A stretch of 64,000 bases of DNA from Candidatus Acutalibacter stercorigallinarum (GTDB lineage Bacteria > Bacillota > Clostridia > Oscillospirales > Acutalibacteraceae), in contig DXIW01000041.1 in NCBI GenBank assembly GCA_019112625.1, positions 1-64,000 on the forward strand. Reading direction: 5' to 3'. Made by a program: the position numbers and the translations under genes. Each line of letters starts with the position of its first letter. Position 1 is the first letter of the stretch. The notes beneath the pieces are model-generated. The model saw only the letters and a program-made list of their open reading frames with translations, did not search any database and was not told where the DNA came from. This document shows, one piece after another, positions 18,061 to 27,219 of the stretch.

Positions 18061-18627
18061 TTACAGGATGATCTCGCCGTCTACCGTGCCGGGCAGGGCG
18101 GCGGCGTTGGACTCGTCGGTATCCACATGCATGGCCAGGGCGTACTTGGGGCTCACGCGGCACACCACGTCCCCGAAGATGAGGGCGCGGCCGTTGTAGT
18201 CCACCTTTACGGACACGATCTGCTTGTCCACCACACCGGCCTCCTTGGCCTCGTCGGGGTTGAAGTGAATGTGGCGCTTGGCGGCGATGACGCCTTTCTC
18301 GATGGTGACCTCGCCGGCAGGGCCCCGCAGGGTGCAGCCGGGGGTGCCCTCCAGGTCGCCGGACTCCCGGATGGGGGCGGTGACGCCCAGCTTGCGGGCG
18401 TCGGTGAGGGAGATCTCCACCTGGGTCTCGGGGCGGGTGGGGCCTAAGATGGACATGGACATAGAGCCCTTGGGGCCTACCACCTCTACCTTCTCGGTGC
18501 AGGCGAACTGCCCGGGCTGGGAGAGGTCTTTTTTATTGGTAAGGGTCGCGCCCTTGCCGAACAGGGTCTCCAGGTCGGCGTCGGACACATGGACGTGATG
18601 GGCGGAAGTTTCTACCATAACTTTCAT
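18061..18627 (-). CDS. pduL: Phosphate propanoyltransferase/phosphotransacylase PduL
   Basis: VETSAHHVHVSDADLETLFGKG...LGPTRPETQVEISLTDARKLGV...AAKRHIHFNPDEA. Confidence 0.93.
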   Translation of the reverse strand: MKVMVETSAHHVHVSDADLETLFGKGATLTNKKDLSQPGQFACTEKVEVVGPKGSMSMSILGPTRPETQVEISLTDARKLGVTAPIRESGDLEGTPGCTLRGPAGEVTIEKGVIAAKRHIHFNPDEAKEAGVVDKQIVSVKVDYNGRALIFGDVVCRVSPKYALAMHVDTDESNAAALPGTVDGEIIL

Positions 18628-18761
18628 ACAGAGTTCCTCCTTTGGACATTTCCTTGTTTCTATTGTACTACGAGATGGGAAAAAATTCAACAAATAAATG
18701 GGATTTGCCTCTCCCCTTTTCTTGTGCTACAATAGGGGAAAACCACCTGGGAGGGGTACCT

Positions 18762-19343
18762 GTGTACAAAAATTGGAACGACCTGGAAAACGCCTGCCTC
18801 AGCTGCCAGAACTGCGGCCTGTGCCAGGGGCGGCACCACGTGGTGTTTGGCGCCGGGCCCAGGGAGGCCCAGGTGATGTTCGTGGGCGAGGGCCCCGGGG
18901 AAAACGAGGACCTGCAGGGGGAGCCCTTCGTGGGCCGGGGCGGCCAGTTTCTGGACAAGCTCCTGGCCGCGGTGGACCTGGACCGGCACACCAACATCTA
19001 CATCACCAACATGGTGAAGTGCCGCCCGCCCCAGAACCGGGACCCCCAGCCCCAGGAGCAGGAGGCCTGCCTCCCCTGGCTGCGGAACCAATTCGCCCTG
19101 CTGCGGCCGAAAATCCTGGTGTGCCTGGGGCGCATCGCCGCCATGAAGCTCATCAAGCCGGACATCAAGATCACCCGGGAGCACGGGGTCTTTTTCGAAA
19201 AGGGCGGCATCCTGATGATGGCCACCCTCCACCCCGCCGCCCTGCTGCGCAGCCCCGGGCAGAAGCCCGCGGCCTTTGAGGACTATCTGAAGCTGCGGGA
19301 GAAGATCGACGAGCTGGGCTGCGACATCGCAAAGCAAAGCTGA
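18762..19343 (+). CDS. Uracil-DNA glycosylase, Fe-S family 4/5 type
   Basis: CLSCQNCGLCQGRHHVVFGAG...MFVGEGPGENEDLQGEPFVGRGGQFLDKLL...TNMVKCRPPQNRDP; GTG start 18762. Confidence 0.92.
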   Translation: MYKNWNDLENACLSCQNCGLCQGRHHVVFGAGPREAQVMFVGEGPGENEDLQGEPFVGRGGQFLDKLLAAVDLDRHTNIYITNMVKCRPPQNRDPQPQEQEACLPWLRNQFALLRPKILVCLGRIAAMKLIKPDIKITREHGVFFEKGGILMMATLHPAALLRSPGQKPAAFEDYLKLREKIDELGCDIAKQS

Positions 19344-19363
19344 CACGCCAAGGAGGGAGAACC

Positions 19364-20128
19364 ATGAAGTACCGTATCCGCGCGCTGGGAAAATACCAGA
19401 AGGCCGTGCTGGCCGCAGCCGTCCTGCTGGTCCTGGTGTTTTCCGCGCTCTACCCCGTCACCATGGGGCGGGAGGGGTACCTCTACCGGGGGGCGCTCCT
19501 CACCCCCGGCCAGGAGGAGGGCGGCACCGTCTACACGGGGACCGTCAACTGGGAGGAGGCCCGGTTCACCGTGGCCCCGGACAAGGCGGTGACCTTCCAG
19601 TACGGGGAGACCGTCTACGGCCCCTACACCGCCACTGAGGACCCCAGCGCCGTTCCAAAAGACGCGGGTATAAGCGGCCTCACCGGCGTGGAGCTCCGGA
19701 AGGGCGAAGAGGTGATCTTCCGGGGCGGCGTGATACAGCAGGGAGACACCCTGTGGCTCTACCACGAAAACGGCGATCTGGAGAACGGGGGCATCACCAT
19801 CACCACCAGCGCCGGGGTGACCTTGGACGAGAACGGGAACGTGGTGGACCCCAACGAGCCCTCCCCCTCCACCATTTTGGAGCTCATGGGCGGTCCGGCG
19901 CTCACCCACAAGGGGGACTGGCTCCCCTATCTGCTGGGGGTATTCCTGTGCGCGGTCACCGCGGTGACCATCCTCTTTGCCGACGAGCTGTTCCGCTTCC
20001 AGCTCTCCTTCCGGATATTGCAGGCGGAGGACGCCGAGCCCACGGACCTGGAGCTCTTCGGGCGGTATGTGGCCTGGACGGTGCTGCTCATCGCGGCGCT
20101 GGTAATCTTCGCGCTGGGGCTGCAATAA
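19364..20128 (+). CDS. Hypothetical membrane protein
   Basis: N-terminal TM, two C-terminal TMs; good RBS GGAGGG. Confidence 0.7.
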   Translation: MKYRIRALGKYQKAVLAAAVLLVLVFSALYPVTMGREGYLYRGALLTPGQEEGGTVYTGTVNWEEARFTVAPDKAVTFQYGETVYGPYTATEDPSAVPKDAGISGLTGVELRKGEEVIFRGGVIQQGDTLWLYHENGDLENGGITITTSAGVTLDENGNVVDPNEPSPSTILELMGGPALTHKGDWLPYLLGVFLCAVTAVTILFADELFRFQLSFRILQAEDAEPTDLELFGRYVAWTVLLIAALVIFALGLQ

Positions 20129-20141
20129 GATAAAATCACAG

Positions 20142-20176
20142 CAAAAGGGAGAGCCCGGAGGCTCTCCCTTTTCTTT
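20142..20176 (+). terminator. Intrinsic terminator
   Basis: GGGAGAGCC-CGGA-GGCTCTCCC-TTTTCTTTT. Confidence 0.8.
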
Positions 20177-20784
20177 TACCGGGTGAGGACTTTTTTGTGG
20201 TAGCCCTTCTGCCCGCAGTAGGGGCAGCGCATCTTCCGGCTGCGGCCCAGGTGCGGGGCCATGACCACCGCTCTCTTTGTGGGCACATAGGCCTTCCCGC
20301 AGTGGGGGCACTGGTAGTACCCGGCGTCGTGCTCGATGCACAGGGCAAAGCCGATGGCCACCGCCACGATAACCGCCCCGGCGGCGATGAGCCCGATGCG
20401 CCAGGGCAGGGCCTCTGCCGCCAGGCAGCCGGCGAGGATGAGAATCACCCCCGCCGCCGTGCCCAAACAGCCGATGACCGTCTCCAGCCGGAGGAGCACC
20501 CGGTTGTTCTCCTCCTCCTGGCGGCGGAGCTCCAGCAGGTTCTGTTCCGCTTTGGCTTTGTAGTTTTCCATGATGACCTCTTCCCCGGTCAGGAGCTCGT
20601 TGACGGTGATGCCCAGCAGCTGGCACAGGGGGAGCATCAGCGCGGCGTCTGGCAGGCAGATGCCCCGCTCCCACTTGGAGACCGCCCGGTCGGTGACCCC
20701 CAAACGCTCCCCCAGGGCGGCCTGGGTAAGGCCCGCCTCCTTGCGCCGCCTGGCAATAAATTTTCCTGTCTTTTCCTGGTCCAT
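20176..20784 (-). CDS. XRE-family regulator with TM and C-terminal zinc-ribbon-like CxxC pairs
   Basis: IARRRKEAGLTQAALGERLGVTDRAVSKWERG; YQCPHCGKAY...MRCPYCGQKG. Confidence 0.85.
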   Translation of the reverse strand: MDQEKTGKFIARRRKEAGLTQAALGERLGVTDRAVSKWERGICLPDAALMLPLCQLLGITVNELLTGEEVIMENYKAKAEQNLLELRRQEEENNRVLLRLETVIGCLGTAAGVILILAGCLAAEALPWRIGLIAAGAVIVAVAIGFALCIEHDAGYYQCPHCGKAYVPTKRAVVMAPHLGRSRKMRCPYCGQKGYHKKVLTR

Positions 20785-20861
20785 GGGGAACCTCCTTTCT
20801 GTGACCAGCCTACCACTTGGGGGGACTTTTGGCCACATACCAGGGGTTGAGTGGCGAAAAA

Positions 20862-20886
20862 AGGGCCGCCGCGGGCCCTTTTCTTC
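20862..20886 (-). terminator. Intrinsic terminator/hairpin
   Basis: AAAAGGGCC-GCCGC-GGGCCCTTTT. Confidence 0.6.
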
Positions 20887-20889
20887 CTT

Positions 20890-21975
20890 TTATTCCTCTT
20901 TGGGGGTCGCTTCCAGGGCTTCCCGGAGTTTTTTCTTCCGGTACCACAGCTGGTCGATGACCACCAGCAGCGCCCCGCCGATGACAATCAGGTAGTAGGT
21001 GAAAAACCGCCATACCATCACCGCGGCGTAGAGGTCGTTATTTACAAAGTAGTTGCGGAAAAAGGTGGAGAAGCCGATCTCCTGGGCGCCGGAGGCCCCG
21101 GGCATGGGCATAAAGGACACGGAGACCTGGAGCAGGCTCTGCACCGCCAACACCTCGGCGTAGCTCACGTCGTGGTAGCCGAAGGCCCGGAAGATAAAGT
21201 AAATGACGCTCATCTGCAGGATAAACTGGGGGATGGAGCCTAAAATCCCCAGGACGATATACTTCGTCTTGGCGTTGAAGTCGTCGGAGTAGGTAGAGAA
21301 GTCCGCCTCAAACTTGTCGATGGCCGCCTGGGCGTGGAAGCGCTTCTCCAGCTTGGGGAACCGCCGGGTAAACCACTTTGCGCAGCGGCACAACGCGTGG
21401 AGCACGGGCTTATAGAACACCGCCCGGAAAAACACGATGGAGCCCCCGTTGATGATAAGTCCCAGGATGATAAGAGGGATGATGCCCGGGTTCTCCGCCT
21501 GGAGCTTGGGCAGCATGTAGACAAAGGACACCACCGAGCACAGCACAAAGGCGCACTGGAAGCAAAAAAACTTGATGAGCAGCACCGCAGTGGACACCCC
21601 GGCGGGGATCTTATCCCGCAGCAGGTAGGCGGCCTGCATGGGCTGGCCCCCGGTGGAGCTGGGGGTGATATAGGAGTAGTAGAGCCCCAGCAGGCCGATC
21701 TTCTGGCCGGTCCAGAATTTCATGGGGATCTTCTGGCTGCGCATGAGCAGGCGGATGAGCTCCCCCTCGAACAGCAGGTACACCAGCATCACCACAATAG
21801 CGATGGTCAAAAAGCCCGGGGTCAGGTTGGAGATGGTCTGGAACACGTTGCCAAACTCCTGGTTGAACAGCCCGAACAGCAGCACCGCCACAATGGTGGC
21901 GCCGATATAGATCCAGCTCCAGGGGATCTTCCGCTTTTTCCCCTGGGCCTCCCCTTTCTTCTCTTCCAATTCCAT
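20890..21975 (-). CDS. Lysylphosphatidylglycerol synthase TM region/UPF0104-like flippase family
   Basis: GLYYSYITPSSTGGQPMQAAYLLRDKIP...FMPMPGASGAQEIGF. Confidence 0.88.
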   Translation of the reverse strand: MELEEKKGEAQGKKRKIPWSWIYIGATIVAVLLFGLFNQEFGNVFQTISNLTPGFLTIAIVVMLVYLLFEGELIRLLMRSQKIPMKFWTGQKIGLLGLYYSYITPSSTGGQPMQAAYLLRDKIPAGVSTAVLLIKFFCFQCAFVLCSVVSFVYMLPKLQAENPGIIPLIILGLIINGGSIVFFRAVFYKPVLHALCRCAKWFTRRFPKLEKRFHAQAAIDKFEADFSTYSDDFNAKTKYIVLGILGSIPQFILQMSVIYFIFRAFGYHDVSYAEVLAVQSLLQVSVSFMPMPGASGAQEIGFSTFFRNYFVNNDLYAAVMVWRFFTYYLIVIGGALLVVIDQLWYRKKKLREALEATPKEE

Positions 21976-22160
21976 AACTCACCGCCGTTCTTTAGACTCA
22001 AGTAACCCGATTATACCAGGTTTGGGTCCCAAATGCAATCGATACCGCCTTACAGTTCCCTTACGATACCAGGGGAGTCTCAACTTTTTCCCTGCTCCCC
22101 AGCGCTTGCGCATTTGCCCTTATCTGGTATAATAGGTGGGAAAGCGGAGGTGTTCCTTCT

Positions 22161-24659
22161 ATGGCAGAAAATACGGCCGCGCCCCAGGCCATCCAGATCC
22201 GGGGCGCCAGGGTGCACAACTTAAAAAATATCGATGTGGACATCCCCCTGAACCGGGTGGTGGGCATCGCCGGGGTGTCCGGCTCGGGGAAGTCCTCCCT
22301 GGCGTTGGGGGTGCTCTACGCCGAAGGGTCCCGGCGGTATCTGGAGTCCCTCTCCACCTACACCCGCCGGCGCATGACCCAGGCCGCCAAGGCGGAGGTG
22401 GACGAGCTCCTCTACGTCCCCGCCTCCCTGGCGCTGCACCAGCGGCCCGGTGTACCGGGCATCCGCAGCACCTTCGGCACAGGGACAGAGCTCCTCAATT
22501 CCCTGCGGCTGATGTTCTCCCGGCTGGCGGAGCACCGCTGCCCCAACGGCCACTATGTGCCCCCCTCCCTGGGGGTGGCGGCGGGGCAGAGCCTCACCTG
22601 CCCGGTGTGCGGGGAGGAATTTTACGCCCCCAGCGCCGAGGAGCTGGCCTTCAACTCCCAGGGGGCCTGCCCCACCTGCGGGGGCACGGGCATCGTCCGC
22701 ACCGTGGACCTGGCCACCCTGGTGCCGGACGAGAGCCTGTCCATCGACGAAGGGGCGGTGGCCCCCTGGAAGACCCTGATGTGGTCGCTGATGACCGACG
22801 TGTGCCGTGCTATGGGGGTGCGCACCAACGTACCCTTCCGGGACCTTACGGAGCGGGAAAAAGATATCGTATACCACGGCCCGGCGGAGAAGAAGCACAT
22901 CTTCTACAAGGCGAAAAATTCCAACGACGCGGCGGAGCTGGACTTCACCTACTACAACGCGGTGTACACCGTGGAGAACGCCCTCTCCAAGGTGAAGGAC
23001 GAGAAGGGCATGAAGCGGGTGGAGAAGTTCCTAAAGGAAGACTGCTGCCCCGACTGCGGCGGCACCAGGCTCTGCCAGGCTGCCCGGGCCCCAAAGCTCC
23101 GGGGCATCGGCCTGGACGAGGCATGCCGGATGACCCTCTCCCAGCTGGCCCGGTGGGTACAGGGTGTGCCCGCCTCCCTGCCGGAGGAGATGCGCCCCAT
23201 GGCGGAGAGCATCTGCCAGTCCTTCCAGCTGGCGGCCCGGCGGCTGATGGAGCTGGGCCTGGGGTACCTGACATTGGACCGGGCGGCCGCCACCCTCTCC
23301 ACCGGGGAGCGCCAGCGGATGCAGCTGGCCCGGGCGGTGCGCAACCGCACCACCGGGGTGCTCTACGTGCTGGACGAGCCCTCCATCGGCCTGCACCCCC
23401 AGAACATCACAGGCCTTACCCGGGTGATGGAGGACCTGGTGGCCGACGGGAACTCGGTGCTGCTGGTGGACCACGACACCCAGATCCTAAAGGAGGCGGA
23501 CTGGCTCATCGAGATGGGGCCCCAGGCCGGGGCCCAGGGCGGGCAGGTCATCGCCCAGGGGACCACGGAAGCGGTGGCCGGCGACCCGGCCTCCCAAATC
23601 GGGCCCTTCCTCTCCGGGAAAGCCCAGGTGCAGGTGCGCACCCCTGCCCCAAAGGAGGAGCTGTTCCAGGAGGGGGCCATCACCCTTGCCACCGGGGCCA
23701 TCCACACGGTAAAGCCCCTGTCGGTGACGATCCCCAAGGGGAAGCTCACCGTGGTCACCGGGGTGTCGGGCTCGGGCAAGACCACCCTGGTACTGGAGAG
23801 CCTGATCCCCGGCCTGCAGGCGGCCATCGCCGGGCACAAGCTGCCGGAGCACGTCACCGCCGTGGAAGCTCCGGGCATCCGGCAGGTGAAGCTCATCGAC
23901 GCCACCCCCATCGGCATCAACGTGCGCTCCACCGTGGCCACATACGCCAATATCCACGATGAGTTGCGGAAGCTCTTCGCCCGCGGCAAGGAGGCCAAAG
24001 CCCTGGGCTACAAGGCCGGGGACTTCTCCTACAACACAGGGAAGCTGCGGTGCCCGGTGTGCGACGGCACCGGCACCATCAGCCTGGACGTGCAGTTTTT
24101 GCCGGACGTGGAGATCCCCTGCCCCCAGTGCCGGGGCTCCCGCTACAGTAAGGACGCGGGCCGGGCCCTGCTGCACACCAAGGCGGGCAAGGCCTATTCC
24201 CTGCCCCAGCTTATGGCCATGGACGTGTCCCAGGCTCTGGAAGCCTGTAAGGACCATGCCCTGGTGCGCCAGCGCCTGCAGGTATTGTCCGACCTGGGCC
24301 TGGGGTACCTGACCCTGGGGGAGGCCACCCCCTCCCTCTCCGGGGGCGAGGCCCAGCGGCTGAAGCTGGCCAGCGAGATGGGCCGGGGCCAATCCGACGC
24401 TGTCTTTGTGTTCGACGAGCCCACCATCGGCCTGCACCCCTTAGATGTGCGCACCCTGCTGCGGGTGTTCCAGACCCTCATCGCCCAGGGGGCCACGGTG
24501 GTGGTCATCGAGCACGATTTAGACGTGATGCGCAACGCCGACTACCTCATCGACATGGGCCCCGGCGGCGGCGCGGAGGGCGGCCGGGTGGTGGCGGCCG
24601 GGACCCTGGCGGACATCGCCGGGTGTGAGGAGAGCGCCACCGGGAAGTTTTTGCGGTAA
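22161..24659 (+). CDS. UvrA-like excinuclease ABC ATPase, short class without UvrB-binding region
   Basis: VVGIAGVSGSGKSSLALGVLYAEGSRRYLESLSTYTRRR, two ABC signature segments (LSTGERQRMQLAR, LSGGEAQRLKLASE), 832 aa. Confidence 0.92.
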   Translation: MAENTAAPQAIQIRGARVHNLKNIDVDIPLNRVVGIAGVSGSGKSSLALGVLYAEGSRRYLESLSTYTRRRMTQAAKAEVDELLYVPASLALHQRPGVPGIRSTFGTGTELLNSLRLMFSRLAEHRCPNGHYVPPSLGVAAGQSLTCPVCGEEFYAPSAEELAFNSQGACPTCGGTGIVRTVDLATLVPDESLSIDEGAVAPWKTLMWSLMTDVCRAMGVRTNVPFRDLTEREKDIVYHGPAEKKHIFYKAKNSNDAAELDFTYYNAVYTVENALSKVKDEKGMKRVEKFLKEDCCPDCGGTRLCQAARAPKLRGIGLDEACRMTLSQLARWVQGVPASLPEEMRPMAESICQSFQLAARRLMELGLGYLTLDRAAATLSTGERQRMQLARAVRNRTTGVLYVLDEPSIGLHPQNITGLTRVMEDLVADGNSVLLVDHDTQILKEADWLIEMGPQAGAQGGQVIAQGTTEAVAGDPASQIGPFLSGKAQVQVRTPAPKEELFQEGAITLATGAIHTVKPLSVTIPKGKLTVVTGVSGSGKTTLVLESLIPGLQAAIAGHKLPEHVTAVEAPGIRQVKLIDATPIGINVRSTVATYANIHDELRKLFARGKEAKALGYKAGDFSYNTGKLRCPVCDGTGTISLDVQFLPDVEIPCPQCRGSRYSKDAGRALLHTKAGKAYSLPQLMAMDVSQALEACKDHALVRQRLQVLSDLGLGYLTLGEATPSLSGGEAQRLKLASEMGRGQSDAVFVFDEPTIGLHPLDVRTLLRVFQTLIAQGATVVVIEHDLDVMRNADYLIDMGPGGGAEGGRVVAAGTLADIAGCEESATGKFLR

Positions 24660-24665
24660 CAGAAA

Positions 24666-24704
24666 AGGAAGCCTTTCCCAGCGGGGAGAGGCTTCCTTGT
24701 TTTT
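24666..24704. terminator. Intrinsic terminator between convergent genes
   Basis: GGAAGCCTTTCCC-AGC-GGGGAGAGGCTTCC-TTGTTTTTT. Confidence 0.8.
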
Positions 24705-24718
24705 TGTGACGCTAAGGC

Positions 24719-25690
24719 TTAGAACCAGCGGGCGTCGCTCATCTTGTCCTCGAAGGTGATGGCGCGCTTCAAAACATCGCAAGCCTTTACCAGGCCCTCG
24801 TTCTTGCTCATCAGGCTGTCCTCATGCTCGATGGAGAGCACGTAGTCGTAGCCCACCAGGCGCAGCTGGGAGACGAAATCCTTCCAGAACAGCTCGTCGT
24901 GGCCGTAGCCGATGGAGCGGAAGATCCAGGAGCGGTGGATCTCGTCGCCGTAGGGACGGTAATCCAGGGTGCCGTCGATGGGGCCGTTGATGGGGTCGAT
25001 CTTGGTGTCCTTGGCATGGACATGGAAGATGGCGTCGCCGCCCAGGGCACGGATGACCTTGATGGGGTCCATGCCCTGCCAGATCAGGTGGCTGGGGTCC
25101 AGGTTGGCGCCGATCTCGGGGCCGACAGCCTCCCGGAGCTTCTTCAGGGTGTAAGTGTTGTACACGCAGAAGCCCTGGTGCATCTCAAGGGCGATCTTGT
25201 TCACGCCGTGGGCCTTGGCGAAGGCCACGAAATCCTTCCAGTAGGGGATGAGGATCTCGTTCCACTGCCACTCTACCACCTCGCAGAACTCGTTGGGCCA
25301 AGCGCAGACCACCCAGTTGGGGTTCTTGCTCTCGGGGCAGTCGCCGGGGCAGCCGGAGAAGCAGTTGATCTGGTGGATGCCCAGCTTCTCGGCCATGAGC
25401 ACGGCGTTGTGCATGTCGTCGTCAAACTGCTTGGCGATCTCCTTGTTGGGATGGACCGGGTTGCCGTGGCAGCTCAGGGCGCTGATCTCCAGGCCGGACT
25501 CCTCGATGGTTTTCACAAACTCGTTGAACTTCGCCTCGTCGTGGAGCAGCACGCCGGGGTCGCAGTGGTCCTTGCCAGGATACCCGCCGCAGCCGATCTC
25601 CACCATCTGGGCGCCCAGGGACTTGAAGTAGGCCAGGGCCTCCTTGAGGGGGGTCTCGCCGATGACGTTGGTAAGCACGCCAAGTTTCAT
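24719..25690 (-). CDS. Sugar phosphate isomerase/epimerase (xylose-isomerase-like TIM barrel)
   Basis: SLGAQMVEIGCGGYPGKDHCDP...IGANLDPSHLIWQGMDP...IFHVHAKDTKID. Confidence 0.92.
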   Translation of the reverse strand: MKLGVLTNVIGETPLKEALAYFKSLGAQMVEIGCGGYPGKDHCDPGVLLHDEAKFNEFVKTIEESGLEISALSCHGNPVHPNKEIAKQFDDDMHNAVLMAEKLGIHQINCFSGCPGDCPESKNPNWVVCAWPNEFCEVVEWQWNEILIPYWKDFVAFAKAHGVNKIALEMHQGFCVYNTYTLKKLREAVGPEIGANLDPSHLIWQGMDPIKVIRALGGDAIFHVHAKDTKIDPINGPIDGTLDYRPYGDEIHRSWIFRSIGYGHDELFWKDFVSQLRLVGYDYVLSIEHEDSLMSKNEGLVKACDVLKRAITFEDKMSDARWF

Positions 25691-25914
25691 AATGGAAGCA
25701 CTCCTTTATGTTTGATTCTGTATCGGCTCCGGCAAAAAAGCGGGCAGCCGGCCGATCCCATTTGTACTTATTATATAGAAACCCGGGAGAAATTTCAATG
25801 GGGGTTACGAAATTTTCCCGGCTCTTTTCAAAATTTTCCGGGAGGGCTTCCCATTTCCCCGGTTTTCCGCTATAATGCACCTTGCAAGTCAAGAAAAGCG
25901 AGGGAAAGAACGCC

Positions 25915-27159
25915 ATGCAGCCAAATTACAACAAGACCCGGCGGGCCTGTTACCGGGGCTATATCGTCCAGGGGGTCATCAACAACCTGAGCCCCCTGTT
26001 CTTCGTCATCTTCCAGCGGGACTACCAGGTCACCTACGGGATGCTCTCCTCCCTGATTCTCTTCAACTTCGTCACCCAGATTCTGGTGGACGTGCTGTGC
26101 GTGAAATTCGTGGACCGCATCGGCTACCGGGCCGCCGGGGTGACCGCCCACCTGTTCAGCACGGTGGGGCTGCTGCTTCTGGGGCTGCTGCCCCGGTCCC
26201 TGCCCTCCCCCTTCGCGGGGTTGGCCATCGCCACGGTGGTCTGCGCCATTGGGGGCGGCATTGTGGAGGTCATCGTCAGCCCCATTGTGGACTCCCTCCC
26301 CAGCGAGGCCAAGGACGCCAAAATGAGCCTTCTGCACTCCTTTTACTCCTGGGGGCAGGTGGGGGTGGTGCTCCTCACCACCCTGGCGGTGCGCCTGCTG
26401 GGCGAGGACCTGTGGTGGGTGCTCCCCCTGGCGTGGGCGGTGCTGCCCGCCTTCAACACCGTCGCCTTTCTCCGGGTGCCCCTGCGGCCCACTGTCTCCC
26501 AGGAGGAGAAGATTCCCCTGGCCGCCCTGGCCAAGTCCAAGGCGTTTTTGCTGGCCATGGTGCTCATGCTCTGCGCCGGGGCCTCGGAGCTCTCCATGAG
26601 CCAGTGGAGCTCCCTGTTCGCCGAGCAGGCCCTGGGCCTGCCCAAGGTGGTGGGGGACCTGCTGGGGCCCGCCCTGTTCGCCGTGTTTATGGGCCTGGGC
26701 CGCACCGCCTACGGCCTGTGGGGGCCGAAGCTCAACCTGTACCACGCCCTGCTCCTCACCGGCGGGCTGTGCGTGTTCTGCTACCTGGGGGCCTCCCTGT
26801 TCCCGGCGCCCCTGGTGTCCCTGTTCTGCTGCGCTTTGTGCGGCTTTTCCGTCAGCCTGATGTGGCCCGGGGTGCTCAGCTCCACCTCCGCCTCCTTCCC
26901 CAAGGGGGGCACCGCCATGTTCGGGGTGCTGGCCGTGTGCGGGGACATGGGCTGCTCCGTGGGGCCGGCCCTCACCGGCGCGGTCAGCCAGGTGGTGACC
27001 TCCTCCTCCCTGTTTTCCGGCCTCTCCCCTGCCCAGCTGGACCAGCTGGGCCTGAAGATCGGCATGCTCTCGGCGGTGGTGTTCCCCCTGGTGCTGGTGG
27101 TGTGTTTGGTCATCTCCCGTCGCATCGAAAACAAGGGCAAACTCCCCGCCGCCAAATAA
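25915..27159 (+). CDS. MFS transporter
   Basis: 12-TM pattern; start ATG 25915 MQPNYNKTRRACYRGYIVQGVINNLSPLFF. Confidence 0.85.
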   Translation: MQPNYNKTRRACYRGYIVQGVINNLSPLFFVIFQRDYQVTYGMLSSLILFNFVTQILVDVLCVKFVDRIGYRAAGVTAHLFSTVGLLLLGLLPRSLPSPFAGLAIATVVCAIGGGIVEVIVSPIVDSLPSEAKDAKMSLLHSFYSWGQVGVVLLTTLAVRLLGEDLWWVLPLAWAVLPAFNTVAFLRVPLRPTVSQEEKIPLAALAKSKAFLLAMVLMLCAGASELSMSQWSSLFAEQALGLPKVVGDLLGPALFAVFMGLGRTAYGLWGPKLNLYHALLLTGGLCVFCYLGASLFPAPLVSLFCCALCGFSVSLMWPGVLSSTSASFPKGGTAMFGVLAVCGDMGCSVGPALTGAVSQVVTSSSLFSGLSPAQLDQLGLKIGMLSAVVFPLVLVVCLVISRRIENKGKLPAAK

Positions 27160-27173
27160 CCCCCCGGCATGAC

Positions 27174-27210
27174 AAAACCAGCCCCGGCAACCGCCAGGGC
27201 TGGTTTTTTT
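27174..27210. terminator. Intrinsic terminator
   Basis: AAACCAGCCC ... GGGCTGGTTTTTTT. Confidence 0.85.
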
Positions 27211-27219
27211 GCGTTTCTT

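Noticed and set aside
22136-23962. 608 aa ORF in another frame of the UvrA-like gene
   Set aside because: Alternative-frame translation rich in G/P/R; the overlapping frame has clear ABC motifs
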